Source: Trogon surrucura (lineage: Eukaryota > Chordata > Aves > Trogoniformes > Trogonidae). From it: DNA of 64,000 nucleotides. Below, in pieces: positions 1-13,205 of the stretch (positions are counted from its first letter, which is position 1; each line of letters begins with the position of its first letter). A program made the position numbers and the translations under genes. The notes beneath the pieces were generated by a model, which worked only from the letters and a program-made list of their open reading frames with translations, did no database searches and was not told the origin of the DNA. The stretch is taken from assembly GCA_020746105.1 (NCBI GenBank), contig CM036619.1, forward strand, positions 59,197,135 to 59,261,134, written 5' to 3'.

Positions 1-2026
1 TAGGAGCTCTTTCTTCTTTGTGGATGGAGGAACTGAGTTAATTTGTTTTACTTTTGACAGCTAAGGAAGGCTTCTGGCATTACTCTTCGCACAGAACTCC
101 CCGTTTTAACTTGGAGTGGGATAGTGACTTTATATGTGCAGACTCCTCTCTCTCTGCTTTACCAAGTACTAAGTAGCTCGGGTCACGCTGATTTGACCTC
201 AAAGTTCACACATGCAATCTTGAAGAACTGAAAAAGGTGAAATAACTTTTTTGGGTGTTTTCTCAAAAAAAATTTATTTTCTCATTGTAGCAGTTGCAAC
301 CCCGGGCAAGAGGCCTTCCCAGAGAGCTGATAAGGGGCCTACCTGAAGGACCTGTCAAGGATGACCATTAAGGCCTGATGACCTTGTTTACGGCCTTCTG
401 TGCACTTGCTCCTGAGCTAATTGGAAATTGACCACAGTGATGCTTCTGGATGTTCCTTTGAGAGAGCCCTTGCTTCCCCCTCCTGGTCTGTAGGTGAGTG
501 GGGTTTTCCCCACTTTTGGGAGTGAGCATGTGTATGTTTTTTGTCATGTTTCTGCAGGAATAGTTGTGAGTTCCTAAACTGAGTTCTGTAGTGATAATTC
601 CTAATTTGCACCTGAATCTATAATATACTTTGCTGGTTGGAGTGTGTGGTGGTTTTCAGGTTGAAATGAGTTATCATTTGTAATAGCTGTCCTGTCTGGT
701 TTTGTGGGCGTCTCTGTGACGGTTACGAAAACCAAACTCGTTTCTGAGGATGGTGTGTGTTGTTTAGGCTTCTGATTTCTCTTTATCCAAGCTGGTTTTC
801 TTTGCCCTTAGGAAAAAAAAAGGCACTAAGTTTCATGGTACTATTGCATTCAATGTATCTTCCTTTCTTTGAATTACTTTATCCTTGATATTAGAAGCTA
901 TTTATCTTCAATACTTAGTTTCTGCATTTTTATTTTGGCTCAATGATATCAGTGAGATGTCGTCAAGCATTTGACTATACCACTCACTTCATATCATGGA
1001 GACTTTTTGAACTGAGCATTACTGACTCTGGAGTATAAGAGAAAGAGAGGAATTTCCTTTTGGAAAAGGAAAGAAAATGTTTGCTACTTATTGAATTAAG
1101 TTTCACATGTCGGACCAAATCTAGAGGTACATCTTCAGTCAGAAAAAGTCACTGATTCGAAGATTATTTGGACTGCATAAGAGAGAAATGAGAATAAGAG
1201 TTGTGTTTTCTCAGTAGTAACAGGATGGCTGGTAGAGGATGGGAAAGGACAAAGTTCTTCCTTGGTATACAGTCTGAGAAGAGTCCATAACTGCATGACT
1301 ACCTTCCCCAATGCTGTGCCTGCATGAGGACAGGTTTGCAAAGATGAGAGAAGAGGGGTGGCATTGCTTTATTTGACACCCATGCATCCTGTGAGACGAG
1401 TGTAAAAAAGGAGGAAATTGTGCCTGCCAGGCACAGCTGAACTCTTTGTGAGAAGTCAAGGGTCCGGTGACAAAGACTTCAGGTACTTATAGATTTGTCA
1501 TAAAAATCAGTGCTCGAATTATATCTACAGGTTTATACTTCAAATTTAAGACTGAGATATCCAGTATTTATAATTATCCTATAACTTAAGTAAAGCTATA
1601 TGCCAGAACATAACTAAAAAAAAAAAGTGATACTGAAGGTATCGTAACACGCGGGCTTTTGAGTTCAGGCAAGAGTAAAACATCCCTGCATTTCAGGTCA
1701 CATTAAAGATAAAAGGTTTATGGCAATGTTTTTGTAGTTGATAATTTTTCTTTTATTGTGTGTGTGTTCATCAGAGAAACAGAGATCACCCATGAGTTAC
1801 GACAGCTAGGAAAGTCCAAATATTTTGCAAATATCTTTATTTTCAATTTGATAGGAAACTTTTAATAACAAATATTTTCTTTATGATTTCCTCTTTAGAA
1901 ATGGTTATTTTAAGCTTTTTTAATATGAAAAAGTTATCTTGAAAAATCAAAAAAACCCTGTAATTAAAAAGGTTATTAAACCTCTGTGCTACCTGTGTAT
2001 TTAATATTGGAGAGGAATTGATTTGT
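1..2026. other. Unique AT-rich non-coding DNA
   Basis: No recognisable gene or interspersed repeat. The open frames on either strand are under 85 codons and resemble no protein I know. An A-run lies near 1616-1626. The segment ends at the 5-bp target duplication of the first solo LTR. Confidence 0.6.
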
Positions 2027-2031
2027 CTATG
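2027..2031. repeat. Target-site duplication of LTR copy A (left)
   Basis: CTATG directly precedes the TG end of the LTR. The identical CTATG follows the other end at 2888-2892. Confidence 0.85.
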
Positions 2032-2169
2032 TGTCGCGGGTTAGGGCTGGGCCGGCCACTAACGCGGACAGACGCTCTCTAACCCCCTCTTCCCCCCCCA
2101 AACAGAAAGAGAAAAGGGATTGAGGCAGAGAGACTTACGGATGAGAGAAGAAAAAAAAACTAGAACAGC

Positions 2170-2175
2170 TTTAAT
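2170..2175 (-). promoter_or_regulatory. Poly(A) signal ATTAAA in LTR copy A
   Basis: ATTAAA read on the minus strand, followed by AGCTG and a T-rich/GT-rich stretch. The same ATTAAAGCTG block is at 60444-60453 in the sister LTR, so the signal is conserved between copies. Confidence 0.6.
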
Positions 2176-2432
2176 ATGAAATTAAAATAATAGGAATAAT
2201 GGTAAAAAGATAAAAGTAAAGAATTATATACGACTATAGATAGTAGCCCGATATCGAACCCGACTCCCTCCCCCGATAGAAATCACCACTGGTGCTGCAG
2301 AGCAGGAGGCACTGGGGAAACCCCAGGCTCAGCGGTGGCGGGAGCTGGATACAGGGAGCTGGATTCGGGAACACAGGATCCGGATCAAAAGCAGGAGGTC
2401 AGATGGAGTCCTCTCTGGACACCGGCTGTTGC

Positions 2433-2505
2433 AGAAAAAGGGCGAACAAAAGGGCAAAAAGGCCGAAAAAAGGGCAAAAAGGGGCAAAAGGACCGAAAAA
2501 GGGCT
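2433..2505. repeat. Purine/pyrimidine minisatellite inside LTR copy A
   Basis: Short imperfect tandem units of the type (A)4-6 GGGC or GGCC, each about 9-12 bp, fill this part of the LTR between the TATA box and the poly(A) signal. All purines lie on the plus strand. The sister LTR at 59800-60546 has only about 25 bp of pyrimidines at the corresponding place, so the array expanded in this copy or subfamily. The long reading frames that cross it (2292-2507, 2335-2823) are low-complexity artefacts. Confidence 0.75.
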
Positions 2506-2526
2506 GAAACTCTCGTGATCACTCAA

Positions 2527-2532
2527 TTTATA
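2527..2532 (-). promoter_or_regulatory. TATA box of LTR copy A
   Basis: TATAAA on the minus strand, upstream of the minisatellite and the poly(A) signal in the LTR sense orientation. This placement fits a U3 promoter. Whether it is active cannot be judged from sequence. Confidence 0.5.
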
Positions 2533-2892
2533 CTAAATATGACGTATATGGGATGGAATACTCTCGTTGGTCACCTGTCCTGTCTGTTACCCCCCGGAGG
2601 TGCCACCTTTTACTTCCTTGTGCCCCCCTCTTACTACCCAGCACCCCCAGCGTGGCACACAAGAGCCAGCAGTGGCCTTGGTCACTATAGGAATAAGTAT
2701 AAGCAAGAGCCTTTCTACATACCAGTCCCAGGCAGTGACTGTAAACATCAGGTGTTATCACTGCCAGTAGCACACACTGTCTGCAAAAACATGCTGCTGA
2801 CTTCAGAACGTGCAGCCTTTTAGAAGACACTAAACTGAAAAGTAAAAATCACTAAACAAGACTGGGTTTTTAGCTAAACCCAGGACACTATG

Positions 2893-5800
2893 ATACTGAC
2901 AGCTGAGTAGAAAAATTTTAATAATAGATTCATTAAAATACTGAGCATGATGGAGTAAATAGCCAGGTTAAACACTTAAGTTTGCTGACCTTGGTAAACT
3001 GTATACAGATTTATTACAACAAAAATAAAATAAGCACATTTACTAAAATAACTAGAACTTTGTGCCATATTTCCCACAGCATTAACTTCTATTTTGTGCT
3101 ATAGATGTACTGTTACAGCCATAGAAGACTGAGGTTGCCAGTTAAAAGAGTAAATCAAAAATTAAATATTCACTGAGATGAATATCCCATAATTTCTCTT
3201 CTCTGAAGTATTTCATAAAGCCCTGTGGTACTACTATATAATATGGAAATAAGATTAATATATGGCCGCGGTCTCCAGGACTGTCAGTACAGTAGTTCCC
3301 TGCAGTATTCAAGTCCACAAAACCTGGTTTTTAATATATTCATGAACAATGAAGGAAATACATGTTGCATGCAAAAATAGCTACACCTTTTGGAAGGACA
3401 ACCAGCCAGATGCTTTCATTTCTAGGTTGGTAACCATGGGGATGCAAGAAAAGCAAGGTGTTAGTCCTGGGACTTTACACCTAGGATTTTCAGTAATAAA
3501 TGTTGCTGTGTTAGCAGTACATAGGTTTAAAAAATGTTTCTGCCATTGAAAAACCATGTTTAACTCATAGTTTCAGGACAAGTTTTGCCTTGTGCATGTC
3601 TATTTACAGGTGAAAGTACCTATGGCAGTGCTGATCTTAAAACAGTTGCTTTGTTTGAGACCACCTCTTTAAAAAGCAATATTTTATAAGTTGCCTTATG
3701 GAATAACACCCTTGGAAAATATTTTGCTTCTGTCCTATTGGGCTGAAATACTTTGCATTGTACCAGTCTAGCTATGGTACTCTGGTAGCCCATGGACAGG
3801 GTATGTCAGGCAGCTTAAAAGGTTCCCCCATGGCTACAATATCAGGGACAGTAACAACCTATTTCCTTTTGCAGGTCTGTATGCCCAATAAGAATATTCT
3901 TTGCATAGTTTCTGTTCTATGTGTTGTTTTTTTTTTTTTTGTGTGTAATATAGAAATCGGTCTTAAAGTTTGTTTCTACTGAAGGAATAGCACAACGAGC
4001 TTTTATGAAGAATGGAGGTGTGAGACCTCACCCAAAAATATTAGAGCTGTCACTAAAAGAGCAAATGGTCTGTGTTCTAATACATGTCAAAACTCAAAGA
4101 TGTAGCACACTAGTTAGGCTGTCAGCATGTCCTTATCTTTCTTTATTTCAGTTTTTGGTGTGATTTAGATGAAGCAAAATCACAAGTAAGAGGCAGACCT
4201 TGAGAACAGAGTTGAGTAATTGATAACACTAATCTTATGAGAAATAACTATTTTTATATGAGTTTTATGAAGAAGAATTATAGGGTATTTAGCTCAAAGA
4301 TGCTTGCGTGCTTTCAAAATCAAATCAAAACAACAAAGCCAGAAACACCTTAGGAGTCAACAAATGTGATTTCAGCAATTTTGCGGAATTTTGGTTTATT
4401 GCATCATCCGCTAAACAAGTTGTATTCCTCATATGGAAATTGCTGTTTTAGCAAAACCAAGGTTAGGCCTTATTAGTGATTAGCAAATGGTGAGTGTCAG
4501 GGTGAATAAATGTAGCAGAATTAATTTCTATTGATTGAAATATTGTCTTTTTCATTGTAATAAAATTATTATTTTTGCAATGCAAATCAAGAGACAAAAT
4601 TGTGCTGACTACAACTTCTGTTTTATTTATGCCTGCTTGTATACACACAATCATGATTGCAATTTTTTTTTGTGGTGAAACATATTGCAGCCTCGAGCAA
4701 CTGAAAGAATCTGAGTTATGTAAATTTCACATTGTGTAAATGATTGCTTCTTTAATGGAATTAATAGGTGATCAGAACCTGGAATTTGTTTGTTTACTTA
4801 TATTTTTAAGTAAAACTTTCACTTAAGGAAAAACAGGTTTCTGCTATATCCAGTTACACATGGAACAACATGTGTTGATTTTAAGTGTACTGCAGTCTAA
4901 CTAGTTTAACCATTCAGCACATACGAAAAAGTGGGTGGAATGAGTTCTATGAATCAAAATGAATTAGTTAGACCTTTAGGAGACTTTAACATTGATTATA
5001 ACTGTCTGGTATAGCCATTGCCATTAGTTCAAACAATCTTTCTAGCATGACGTTTTATGGAAAGATTACTTATTTCTGTTATTGATGACCTGTCTTCACA
5101 GGGGATTGTGCATTATAGGGAAAAGTGAAGAAAAGACGACATTTTAAGGCACAGAGTGCTTTGTAAGCTAAAGTGCTGAACCCATACACTAGGAGAATGG
5201 GTGGACATTTCCCATCTTCCGAAAACCATCAACTCCATATGAATGGAGGTCATGTGTTTTGGGTGATTTTTCTCTTCCACTGGGCCATCTTTATCATCCT
5301 CTTTCAAAGCAGATTAATTTTTTGACCTACTGCTTCAGAGGGGCTTTATGCAGGTACAGTAGTGCTCCTGTCCTTTTAGGATTACACCTCATAAATACAT
5401 GTCATCTTTGCATTTATTTAATTTTGTGATGCAAATATTTTGAACTAGGTCAGCGGGTGGAGACACTTTTTCCACATTTCTCCTTCCTAATTTGATATGT
5501 TCAGTTGACCTTGAAAAGTTTTAGCTTCTCTTCTGTGTATTGGGGATAACACTGAGTTCCTAGGAAAAGATGGTAATGTCAGAAATTACAGCCTCATAAA
5601 GCCCTTAATTCCCATCATAAAAATAATATATAAAGTAGAGAACTATGAGGGTGCCTTACATATTGCACTGTCAGGTTTAGGAGCACTACAATAAAATTTA
5701 CAATGCCTTTTTATTTGATAGTGGGAAAGAAAGAAAGTGTAGTTTAAAAATTGCCATAATATAAACAAGTGAGCTTTTCAGGGCACAGAGGAAGGGAAGC

Positions 5801-8800
5801 TGAGAGTATGGAATGCTAGGCTTTGAGGCTTCTACGATGTCTTTAAAAAATGCTACTAAGAATCACAGATGTTCAATCCAGGTGAAGTTTTTAAATATAT
5901 GACGGGCTAAAATTTTTAAATTCTGCTCATTATGAGTCAGATGCTTTTCTCAGATTATTTGAGAATGCGGATAACAAAAATAACTTTAGCAGCTTCTGAA
6001 AACATAATTGGAGAGCACAGAAAGAGCTCATTTAGGCAGGAGGCAACAGATGAAATCCCAAATGTGTTGTGGCCGAGGGGAGTTTTCCTGCTGATACTAA
6101 TGAAGACAAGATTTCACCCAGTTTCTGTAGAAAAATTTCATCACCTGTCTTCTGAGTAGTAGGAATCATCATCATTACCACTTTCCATTCTGACTATCGC
6201 TGGCTTTCATGGCTAAAAGTCTAACATGCTTCTCTGTGCCCAGCACACAGAAGACACTGATTCATTGCTACTTCCACCTGTTGGACTTGGCTTTTTAGCT
6301 TGAACAAGTCAAGGTCATATTTCTGCTTCCAAAATGGTGGCCGTGATTGTGATGATGGTTGCTTTACAATCACAAGCATGTTGTATACGACATAGCAAGC
6401 ATGTATAAAGTTATCTGCTTTTCAACTTAGGGACCAAAATATAACAGATGTTAGCTTCATTGTTTTCCTAAAACCTCACTGAAGGTGCTTTGTCTGCCAG
6501 ATTATGTATACAACCATGTGAACAGAAGCGCGTAGAATATGGAAAGATACATAAAACAATAGTACAAACATTCAAGGTCAAAAAAAAAAGAGGCCTAGAT
6601 GTACACAAAGGTGTTTTAAGATTAAATGAGAACAAGCTTTCTTTTCCCCCTTAGTCACTCATATTCAACTGAATATTTTGCCTGGAAGGGACAGGCTTAG
6701 TCTTCTCACACTTTGCACAGCACGCTGGCCACCAGAAACTGCTGAAGAGTCAGGCATCTTGCAGAAGCATTTTATTCTGCCCTAGCTAGTGGCAGACTTT
6801 TATTATGCAACTTTGCTATTGAATTCAGTGAATAGATATAAATATACATAGAATAGTGACCACATATCACCTTTAAGATAGAAATACTGAAATGCTGTAG
6901 CACATAAGAGGTTTTGAAGGCTTCCACTCACATCAATTTATTTGCGAAGTGGTGGTTCATAGAAAAAGCTGCATGACTTCAGAGACTCACAGTGCTCTGG
7001 TAAATATTTGTATACATGGTTAATATTTCATACACCATTACACGGGCAAAAAGTAAGTCTATCAAAAATTTAAAACAGCCAGTTGTTGTTCTGGAAGGCA
7101 GCAGATGCTGAGTATTTCACAGATACATTCCTCCCATTTGTTCGGTTTCACCACTTCTGTGGAGATAACTGGAACACATTTTCCAAGCCCTGACAGCGCA
7201 CTTGATCAGCTTTCTGGTGGTAGATGAGCTTTAGTGTAATAGTGCCCAACAGGTGTGAAAGGGCAGAATGGGGCTTTCATTGGAGTGTTTTATGGATGTC
7301 TGCTAATGGCATTCTACCGCTCCCAACACTCGCATGGGAATCTCGCACATTTGTCATCTCTACAACACATGGTAAGGGCTGGGAGACCTACTGTCTGAAG
7401 AAAAATGCCTTCTTCCTTCTTCACAGTCTGACAAGTAGTTCACTCATGGTCAGATGGATTTGCTCCCAAAGCTAGCAGGCAGCTATCAAGCTGTGGTAGA
7501 GTATATATCCTCTTTCTGAACTTGGACCTATCCTTATTTATTTATGTAAGAAAGTGCCAATTACTTCAGTTTGCATTTATTATTCTTACAAAAAAAAAAA
7601 GTAAAGTATGGTTTTTAGGGCTAGAATTTCAATAATTTCAGTCCTCATTTTACCTCTATGTTTAAAATGACTTACAGAAAGGATTTAATCATAAAATTCT
7701 TCCTTTCCTTCTGAATTACTGGTATGCTACTTGGTTAAAGTTCTTAAGCTTTTAGAGTAATTGAAATGTTGGGTTGAATCTTAGAAGGAATTAAGTACCG
7801 ATATTTTTAGAAAGTAAATTAAAGCTTTTCTTCTTTTCAGTAGACTAGCCATTGAAACATCCTTTAAGATTTGTATGCGGTGTCAATTTTAGAGAGTATT
7901 CTCGGCAGCGTCGTACACTTGGATCTTAATAGAATAATTCTGAATGCAAGATGTAAAAACTCAGCCATAATTTTAGGTGACAATATTGCACCATATAGTT
8001 AAATTTTACTTGAACAAATGCACAACTTTCATGAGTAAGTATGATGAATCACACAGCTTCTTCGGCAACCACATTTTATGTCAGACATTATCCCTGGATC
8101 GATATTCAAGTCTGATAATTTCTTTTGGTCAAGCCAAGTACTAAATATAAGACTTGACAACTCAAAACACATACTAAGCTACAAACCTCTCTCCCTCATC
8201 CCCACCAACAAACCATAGCAGAAAATCTCAAGGAAAAGCATCTCTACAAGTTCTTGATTCTGCTATAGCTAATAAGCACAACAAAATGGTAAGATATTGG
8301 CTTATGGAACTATAGTTATTATTTCTTCAAAATAATAAAATTTAAAAGGATTGGGAGAGCACTGTACAGAAACTTAGAAGTTCTTTCCAGCCCTAACAGG
8401 AGGACTGCAGTGAGCAGCAGCTGTTGTAAAATAGCTAATTTAAAGAGGTCGCTAGTTGGTTTTGCCAAATTTAGAAACAAAGAAGCGTTTTTCATCATAG
8501 TAACTTCCTGTGAAAAGGTCAGAAAATTAGGGATAGTGAAATGTAAAAATAAGACTCTTTTACTACTGTTATGCCAGATATTACATCAGCATGCTTTGTC
8601 AGAGATTGACAGATAATCACACTTTGAGTCAATTTACAGGAAGAGGAATAGAAAGACAGCTTGGTTTGAGTGAATACTTACGCTGCTTAAGTCCTGCTGA
8701 ATTATTTTGTTAATATCTATGTTTAATGCTAAGGTTGTTCTCCAAGGCAAAACAAAAATATTTTTCACCATAATTTAATAAGAAATGTGCCTTTTTCTTC

Positions 8801-11515
8801 TAGTTGCAAATATCTAGTCTGAATGTCATTAAGTACTAACAAACTCTCTTTCCTAAAACTACCAGCGTCCCACACTTTGGGGTATGCCTCTGCTACATCC
8901 ACACTGAAATGTACAAGTTGGGAGCAAAGAGTGTAACCCACCCCGGGATGAAGACCCTCCTGCAGCATCCAGGCTCCGACCCATTCACAGTGCAATTTCT
9001 TCCTGGTAATGCTTGTGACAACTGCAAGCTTCACAGTACAAATACAAAGCATTTCTAGTCTCTTTGCCATAAAACAAGGCTTATTTCTCTTCTTTGGCCA
9101 CCTACGTGAATTGCTCACTGCTAGGATTATTATGAGAGAAATCCCTGTCAGCTCTGCCCCTTTCAACTCCTCTTTAGATCTCAGTTCAAACTAAGAGAGT
9201 AGCAAAGACGTTTCCAGTCATCCTAGATGACAACATCCTGCCGTACTGGGAAGTTTGATCTAAGATGAGACTTACTAGTTTACAGAAAAGGTAGCATAGG
9301 TAATGAATTATTCAGTCTCTAGTCAACAACCTTTCATACTGTGTTCTATCCCAGGATAGATGGTTCAGGCTCAAGTACTATATTTGTCAACAGTAAACTA
9401 AACCTGCTGCCCAAATCCCACGCTGACAGTGCTAAACTGCTTGTATATTGTTATCGCTGTCATTTAAGGCAGCTAAAGCACAGACATTCAAGGCAGGGCT
9501 GTCCCTGTGTTCTTAACTCATCCCCTTGTGTTTTCACTTTTCATAAACTCCGAAAACCGGCAGTGCTGCAAGAACTACTGGGGCTGCAACAACACCTGAG
9601 CACAGGGGAATCTATTAAGAACAGCATCAGTGATGCAGTATTAAATCTGGATTTCCTTTTTTTCTTGTGCTTTATTTATAGTATTTCTTGAGGTATTCTA
9701 TTTCAATTAGATGATTTAAGACACGTAAAGAAAATAGTCTGTTTCCCTGATGTGATACTTCAGGTAACCCCTAGCAGGAAATTACCTGTGTTGTTGCTAC
9801 ATGTACTGATTTTGTGCCTTTTCTTTCCTTTTTTTCAGAGTCTTTGTGTAAAGAGTATTTACAAACAAAACAATAGAGAAGGTATCTACTCAAATGACTT
9901 TAATTTTTTTTTTCTTCATAAACCATGTCTTAAATACATAAGCAAGTATTTAGAGCTAGCTTTTGGGCACTTTAGTATTAGGGACATGAGTGCTGTTTCA
10001 CTATATTAAATAAGGTCTGACTTAAAGTGTATCAAATTGGGCCCTTTGATTCACAAGCATGGACCCTTTTAGGAATGTTGCTAAATCTTCCACCTCTTGA
10101 AATCGGATATTTTTGGAGGGTAACCAGCCCACATTTTTCTGCTTGCTGTTAATAAAAATAGTGTGATAGACAGATGTAAATTAAGACCAAAATGTTTGAC
10201 CTCTTATGGTCTTTGACCTCTTATAATGGTCTTACCACATTGTTGGTGCCTCCGTTTGGCAGTGTTCAAATTTCTATTCCTCTTTTAAAATGTTATTCTC
10301 TCTAAATTCTCTCATTCACAATCAAACCCCTTCATATCTAAGCAGATGTTTTCTGTCTGCCTCAGGTTATTTTTAGGTTAAAAATATTTATGGATGGATG
10401 TAGTTTTGGAACCAAGAGTTACTACACAAGTCAGTTCTTAGCAGATACACTTGTCTCAGGCACTTTAGTTGTTACTGGAGGAAAAAAAAATCCGATAACA
10501 AAACAAAAAAAAATGACTGAGATGAAAACTAAATGTATTGTCTTACTGTGTTGTGGCACTAGTCATATGTCAGTTTTTGTGGTGTGAATTGTGAGAGCTG
10601 GAGAGAACCCTGATCTCCTTGTGTGATGGAATCTCATATGCCTTTATCATTTCTATGCTTGTTACACTGTCAGAAAATCTTAGTAATGGCTATGTTTCCA
10701 CTTTTTCTCAGAAGTGTTTCTATTCCACAGATTACTTCTTTTTGTGAACTTAAATCTGACTTTTGAAAATATCTGTTCATAAATTTTGAAATTAATCACA
10801 ATTTTACTAATGTCTTTCTGAAACATTCCACATTACATTACTATAAAAACATCCATAAAGAATAAAATGCCTAATTGTATATTATCTCAGGAATGTAATA
10901 TTAATCTATATGATGTGTGAAAAAGATCCATGCCTATCTGTTCAAAAATATTGAAAATAGATTTCCAATAATTAGGATGTGAATATTAGGGAAATGTCAG
11001 AGTTGACTCTGATTTGTGCCTATGTATGTGCTACTCTAATAATAGCAAGGTTGTACTTGATAAACGTATTTTATAAATATCAGTCAGTTTTCCATGTGCT
11101 AGTACTCCATGTCAACAAACACGGAGGCAGAAGTTACAGACCAGATGGCCTAACAAGGAATGTGTTGTTTGCATACATTTGTGTGGTTTCATTGTGTATT
11201 GTGAATGTGCAAACCTGGTTCATGTGCCTGTAGGCAACAGTTATCCATTTCTGTCTCATTTTTCAGTAGTTAATTTGCTCTGATGGTACTAGTTTCAGGA
11301 TTGATACTGTTATTAGCATGATCAATTCCTCTATTGTATGAATACAAATTAGTTTTGTTTGGCAAACTTTTCTCCAAACTTGAAAAAGTAGCTTTTTTTT
11401 TCTTTTTTTTTTTTTTTAGGGAAAGCAAATATCTGTTCTTGACTTACTCTGCTTGTTCAGTATGAAATTAAGCCATAATTTAGATGACATAATGGTTTCC
11501 TGTTTTAATTCTTAT
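2893..11515. other. Unique AT-rich non-coding DNA
   Basis: About 8.6 kb with no recognised gene or transposon. The longest frames, 8765-9166 minus (133 codons) and 9341-9691 plus (116 codons), match nothing I know and have no sign of real gene structure. A small direct duplication is at 10195-10231. A pyrimidine tract ending in CAG at about 9818-9838 looks like a splice acceptor but has no supporting exon. Homopolymer T/A runs occur, for example about 3928-3940 and 11393-11418, the latter just before the CR1 element. Confidence 0.55.
10195..10231. repeat. Small tandem duplication (17/20 bp)
   Basis: The unit TTTGACCTCTTATGGTC at 10195-10211 is repeated at 10212-10231 with a 3-bp insertion before ATGGTC. 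This is probably a replication-slippage duplication. Confidence 0.7.
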
Positions 11516-12236
11516 CATAGAAGCACAGAAACACAGAAATGTTGGGTGGAAGGCACCTCTGGAGACTAATAAGTCTAATGGACCTGCTCAAGCAGGGTCA
11601 GCTCATTCAGGACCATGTCCGGTTGAGTTTTGGATATTTTAATGGATGGAAATGCCACAACCTCTCATGGCAACCTATTCTAGTATTTGACCACTCCAAT
11701 AGTAAAGTTGTTTCTTTAAGTGCAATTTTGTTTTTTGTTGGTTTTTTTTTTTTAATTATTCAATTTGTGCCCATTGCCTGTTGCCTTTTCAAAAAAATCC
11801 ATCTCCTTCTTATTCATTTCTTCCCATAAGACTTTATATGCACTGATAAAATCCCCCTGAACCTTCTCTTCTCCATGGTCAACTGTCCTGGTTCTCTCAA
11901 CCTCTTGTATGACCAATGGTCCAAACTCATGATAATCCTCATGGCCCATTTTGGTGGATTTGCTCCAGTATGTCCATGTATCTCTTGTGCTGGAAGCACA
12001 GAACTGGATCCAACACCCCAGATGTGTCTCTGCATGTCTGAGTAGAGGGAAAGAATTACTTCCTTCAACTTGATGTCAGTGCTCGTCCTAATGTAACCCA
12101 ATATACTGTTGGACTTCTTTGCTGCAAGACATGTTGCTGGCTTATGGTCAGCTTGTTTTCCACTAGGACCTCAGATCCTTTTCTGCCAAGCTGCTTTCCA
12201 GCTAGTGAGAATGCAGAATGCAACTGGCGCCTGGGT

Positions 12237-12419
12237 TTATTTCTCCCTAGATTCAGAACTTGTGTTTCCTGCTGTTTTAATGAGATTCATGCTGGGCCAT
12301 CTCTTCAACCCATTGGGATCCGTTTGAATGGCAGCACGATCATTTGCCATATCAATTGTTTCTTCTGGTTTTGTATCATCTGCGAATTTCCTGAGGATGC
12401 ACTCTGTCTTCCAGGTCAT
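12237..12419 (-). pseudogene. CR1 ORF2 remnant: RT catalytic FADD segment
   Basis: A 60-codon open piece of the reverse-transcriptase palm. KFADDTK at residues 11-17 keeps both catalytic aspartates. It is followed by a degraded version of the block that reads [19 protein letters not shown] in the younger CR1 at 62.4-63.3 kb. It is broken by stops on both sides and is part of the same dead element. Confidence 0.85.
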
Positions 12420-12590
12420 TAAAGAAGATGGTAAAGTGTATTAGCCCCAGCATCAAACTCTGGGGTAACCCCCTGGTGACTCCCTTCAGTTAGACTTCTT
12501 GCTGCTGGTCACAAAACAGCATTTCAGCCAATTTTCAGTCCACCTCATTTTCCATTTACACATTATCAGTTTGTTTATGATAATATTACA

Positions 12591-12632
12591 GGACAAAGAG
12601 TAAAAAGTCTTGGACAAAGAGTAAAAAGTCTT
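12591..12632. repeat. Exact 21-bp tandem duplication inside the old CR1
   Basis: The 21-bp unit starting GGACAAAGAG occupies 12591-12611 and is repeated exactly at 12612-12632. It disrupts the RT frame of the host CR1 copy, so it arose after the element was already inactive. Perfect identity suggests a recent event. Confidence 0.85.
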
Positions 12633-13205
12633 GATAAAACCACTGCTTTCTCATCAGCCACTGAGCCAGTCATCTCATTGTAGAAGACTATCAGGTTGTT
12701 TGAGCACAACTTTTCCTTCATAAATCCGTACTGCCTTCATGTGTCTGGAAAAGTTTTCCAGGATTGGTTGCTCCATCACCTTCTGATCAAGGTGAGGTTG
12801 ACCTTCCTGCATTTTCCTGAGTCTTGTTGCCATTTTTGGAGCCAGAAGTGATATTTGCTCTCTTCCAGTCCTCAGACACTTCCCCAGATCACCACAACCT
12901 TTTGAAGGCAGTCAAGAGTTGCTTCACAATGACATTTGTCAGTTTCCTCAGCACTTTCGAGTACATCCTGTCAGGTCCCATGGACTTCTACCTACCCAGT
13001 TTGTTTAAATGTTGTCTATCTAGATCCTCCTTCAAGTCTTCCTTGCTTCAGACTTTTCACTGGTCTCTGGCACCTGGGATTCCTTAAGGTCAGTGGTAAC
13101 AGTAAAGTCTGATGGAAAGAACCTATTAAGTACCTTGGTATTTTCCATGTCCTTTGAAACTAGGTCCCAGCTCCATTCAGCAGTGGAATTTTCTTTGTCT
13201 TCCAG

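Larger units (their letters stand above)
2032..2887 (-). mobile_element. Solo LTR of an avian endogenous retrovirus (ERVL-like), copy A
   Basis: An 856-bp solo LTR in minus orientation. Read on the minus strand it begins TGTCCTGGGTTTAGCT and ends CTAACCCGCGACA, so it has canonical TG...CA ends. It is bracketed by a perfect 5-bp target-site duplication, CTATG, at 2027-2031 and 2888-2892. A TATA box, a downstream ATTAAA poly(A) signal and a T/G-rich tail follow in the order expected for U3-R-U5. No second LTR or gag/pol/env sequence lies nearby, so the provirus was probably lost by LTR-LTR recombination. A second copy of the family lies at 59800-60546 in the opposite orientation. A 5-bp duplication is typical of ERVL-class insertions; the class is inferred from this and not from internal sequence. 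The CpGs at both ends look intact, which suggests a fairly recent insertion. Confidence 0.88.

Noticed and set aside
2292..2823. 162-codon Lys/Gly-rich frame
   Set aside because: It spans the LTR minisatellite and TATA region in the antisense direction, so it is a low-complexity artefact.
8765..9166. 133-codon minus-strand frame
   Set aside because: No recognisable domain, and the start is arbitrary. Overlapping frames on the other strand are similarly open.
9811..9838. Pyrimidine tract ending in TTTTTCAG
   Set aside because: Acceptor-like tracts are frequent in T-rich DNA. No exon or donor follows that resembles coding sequence.
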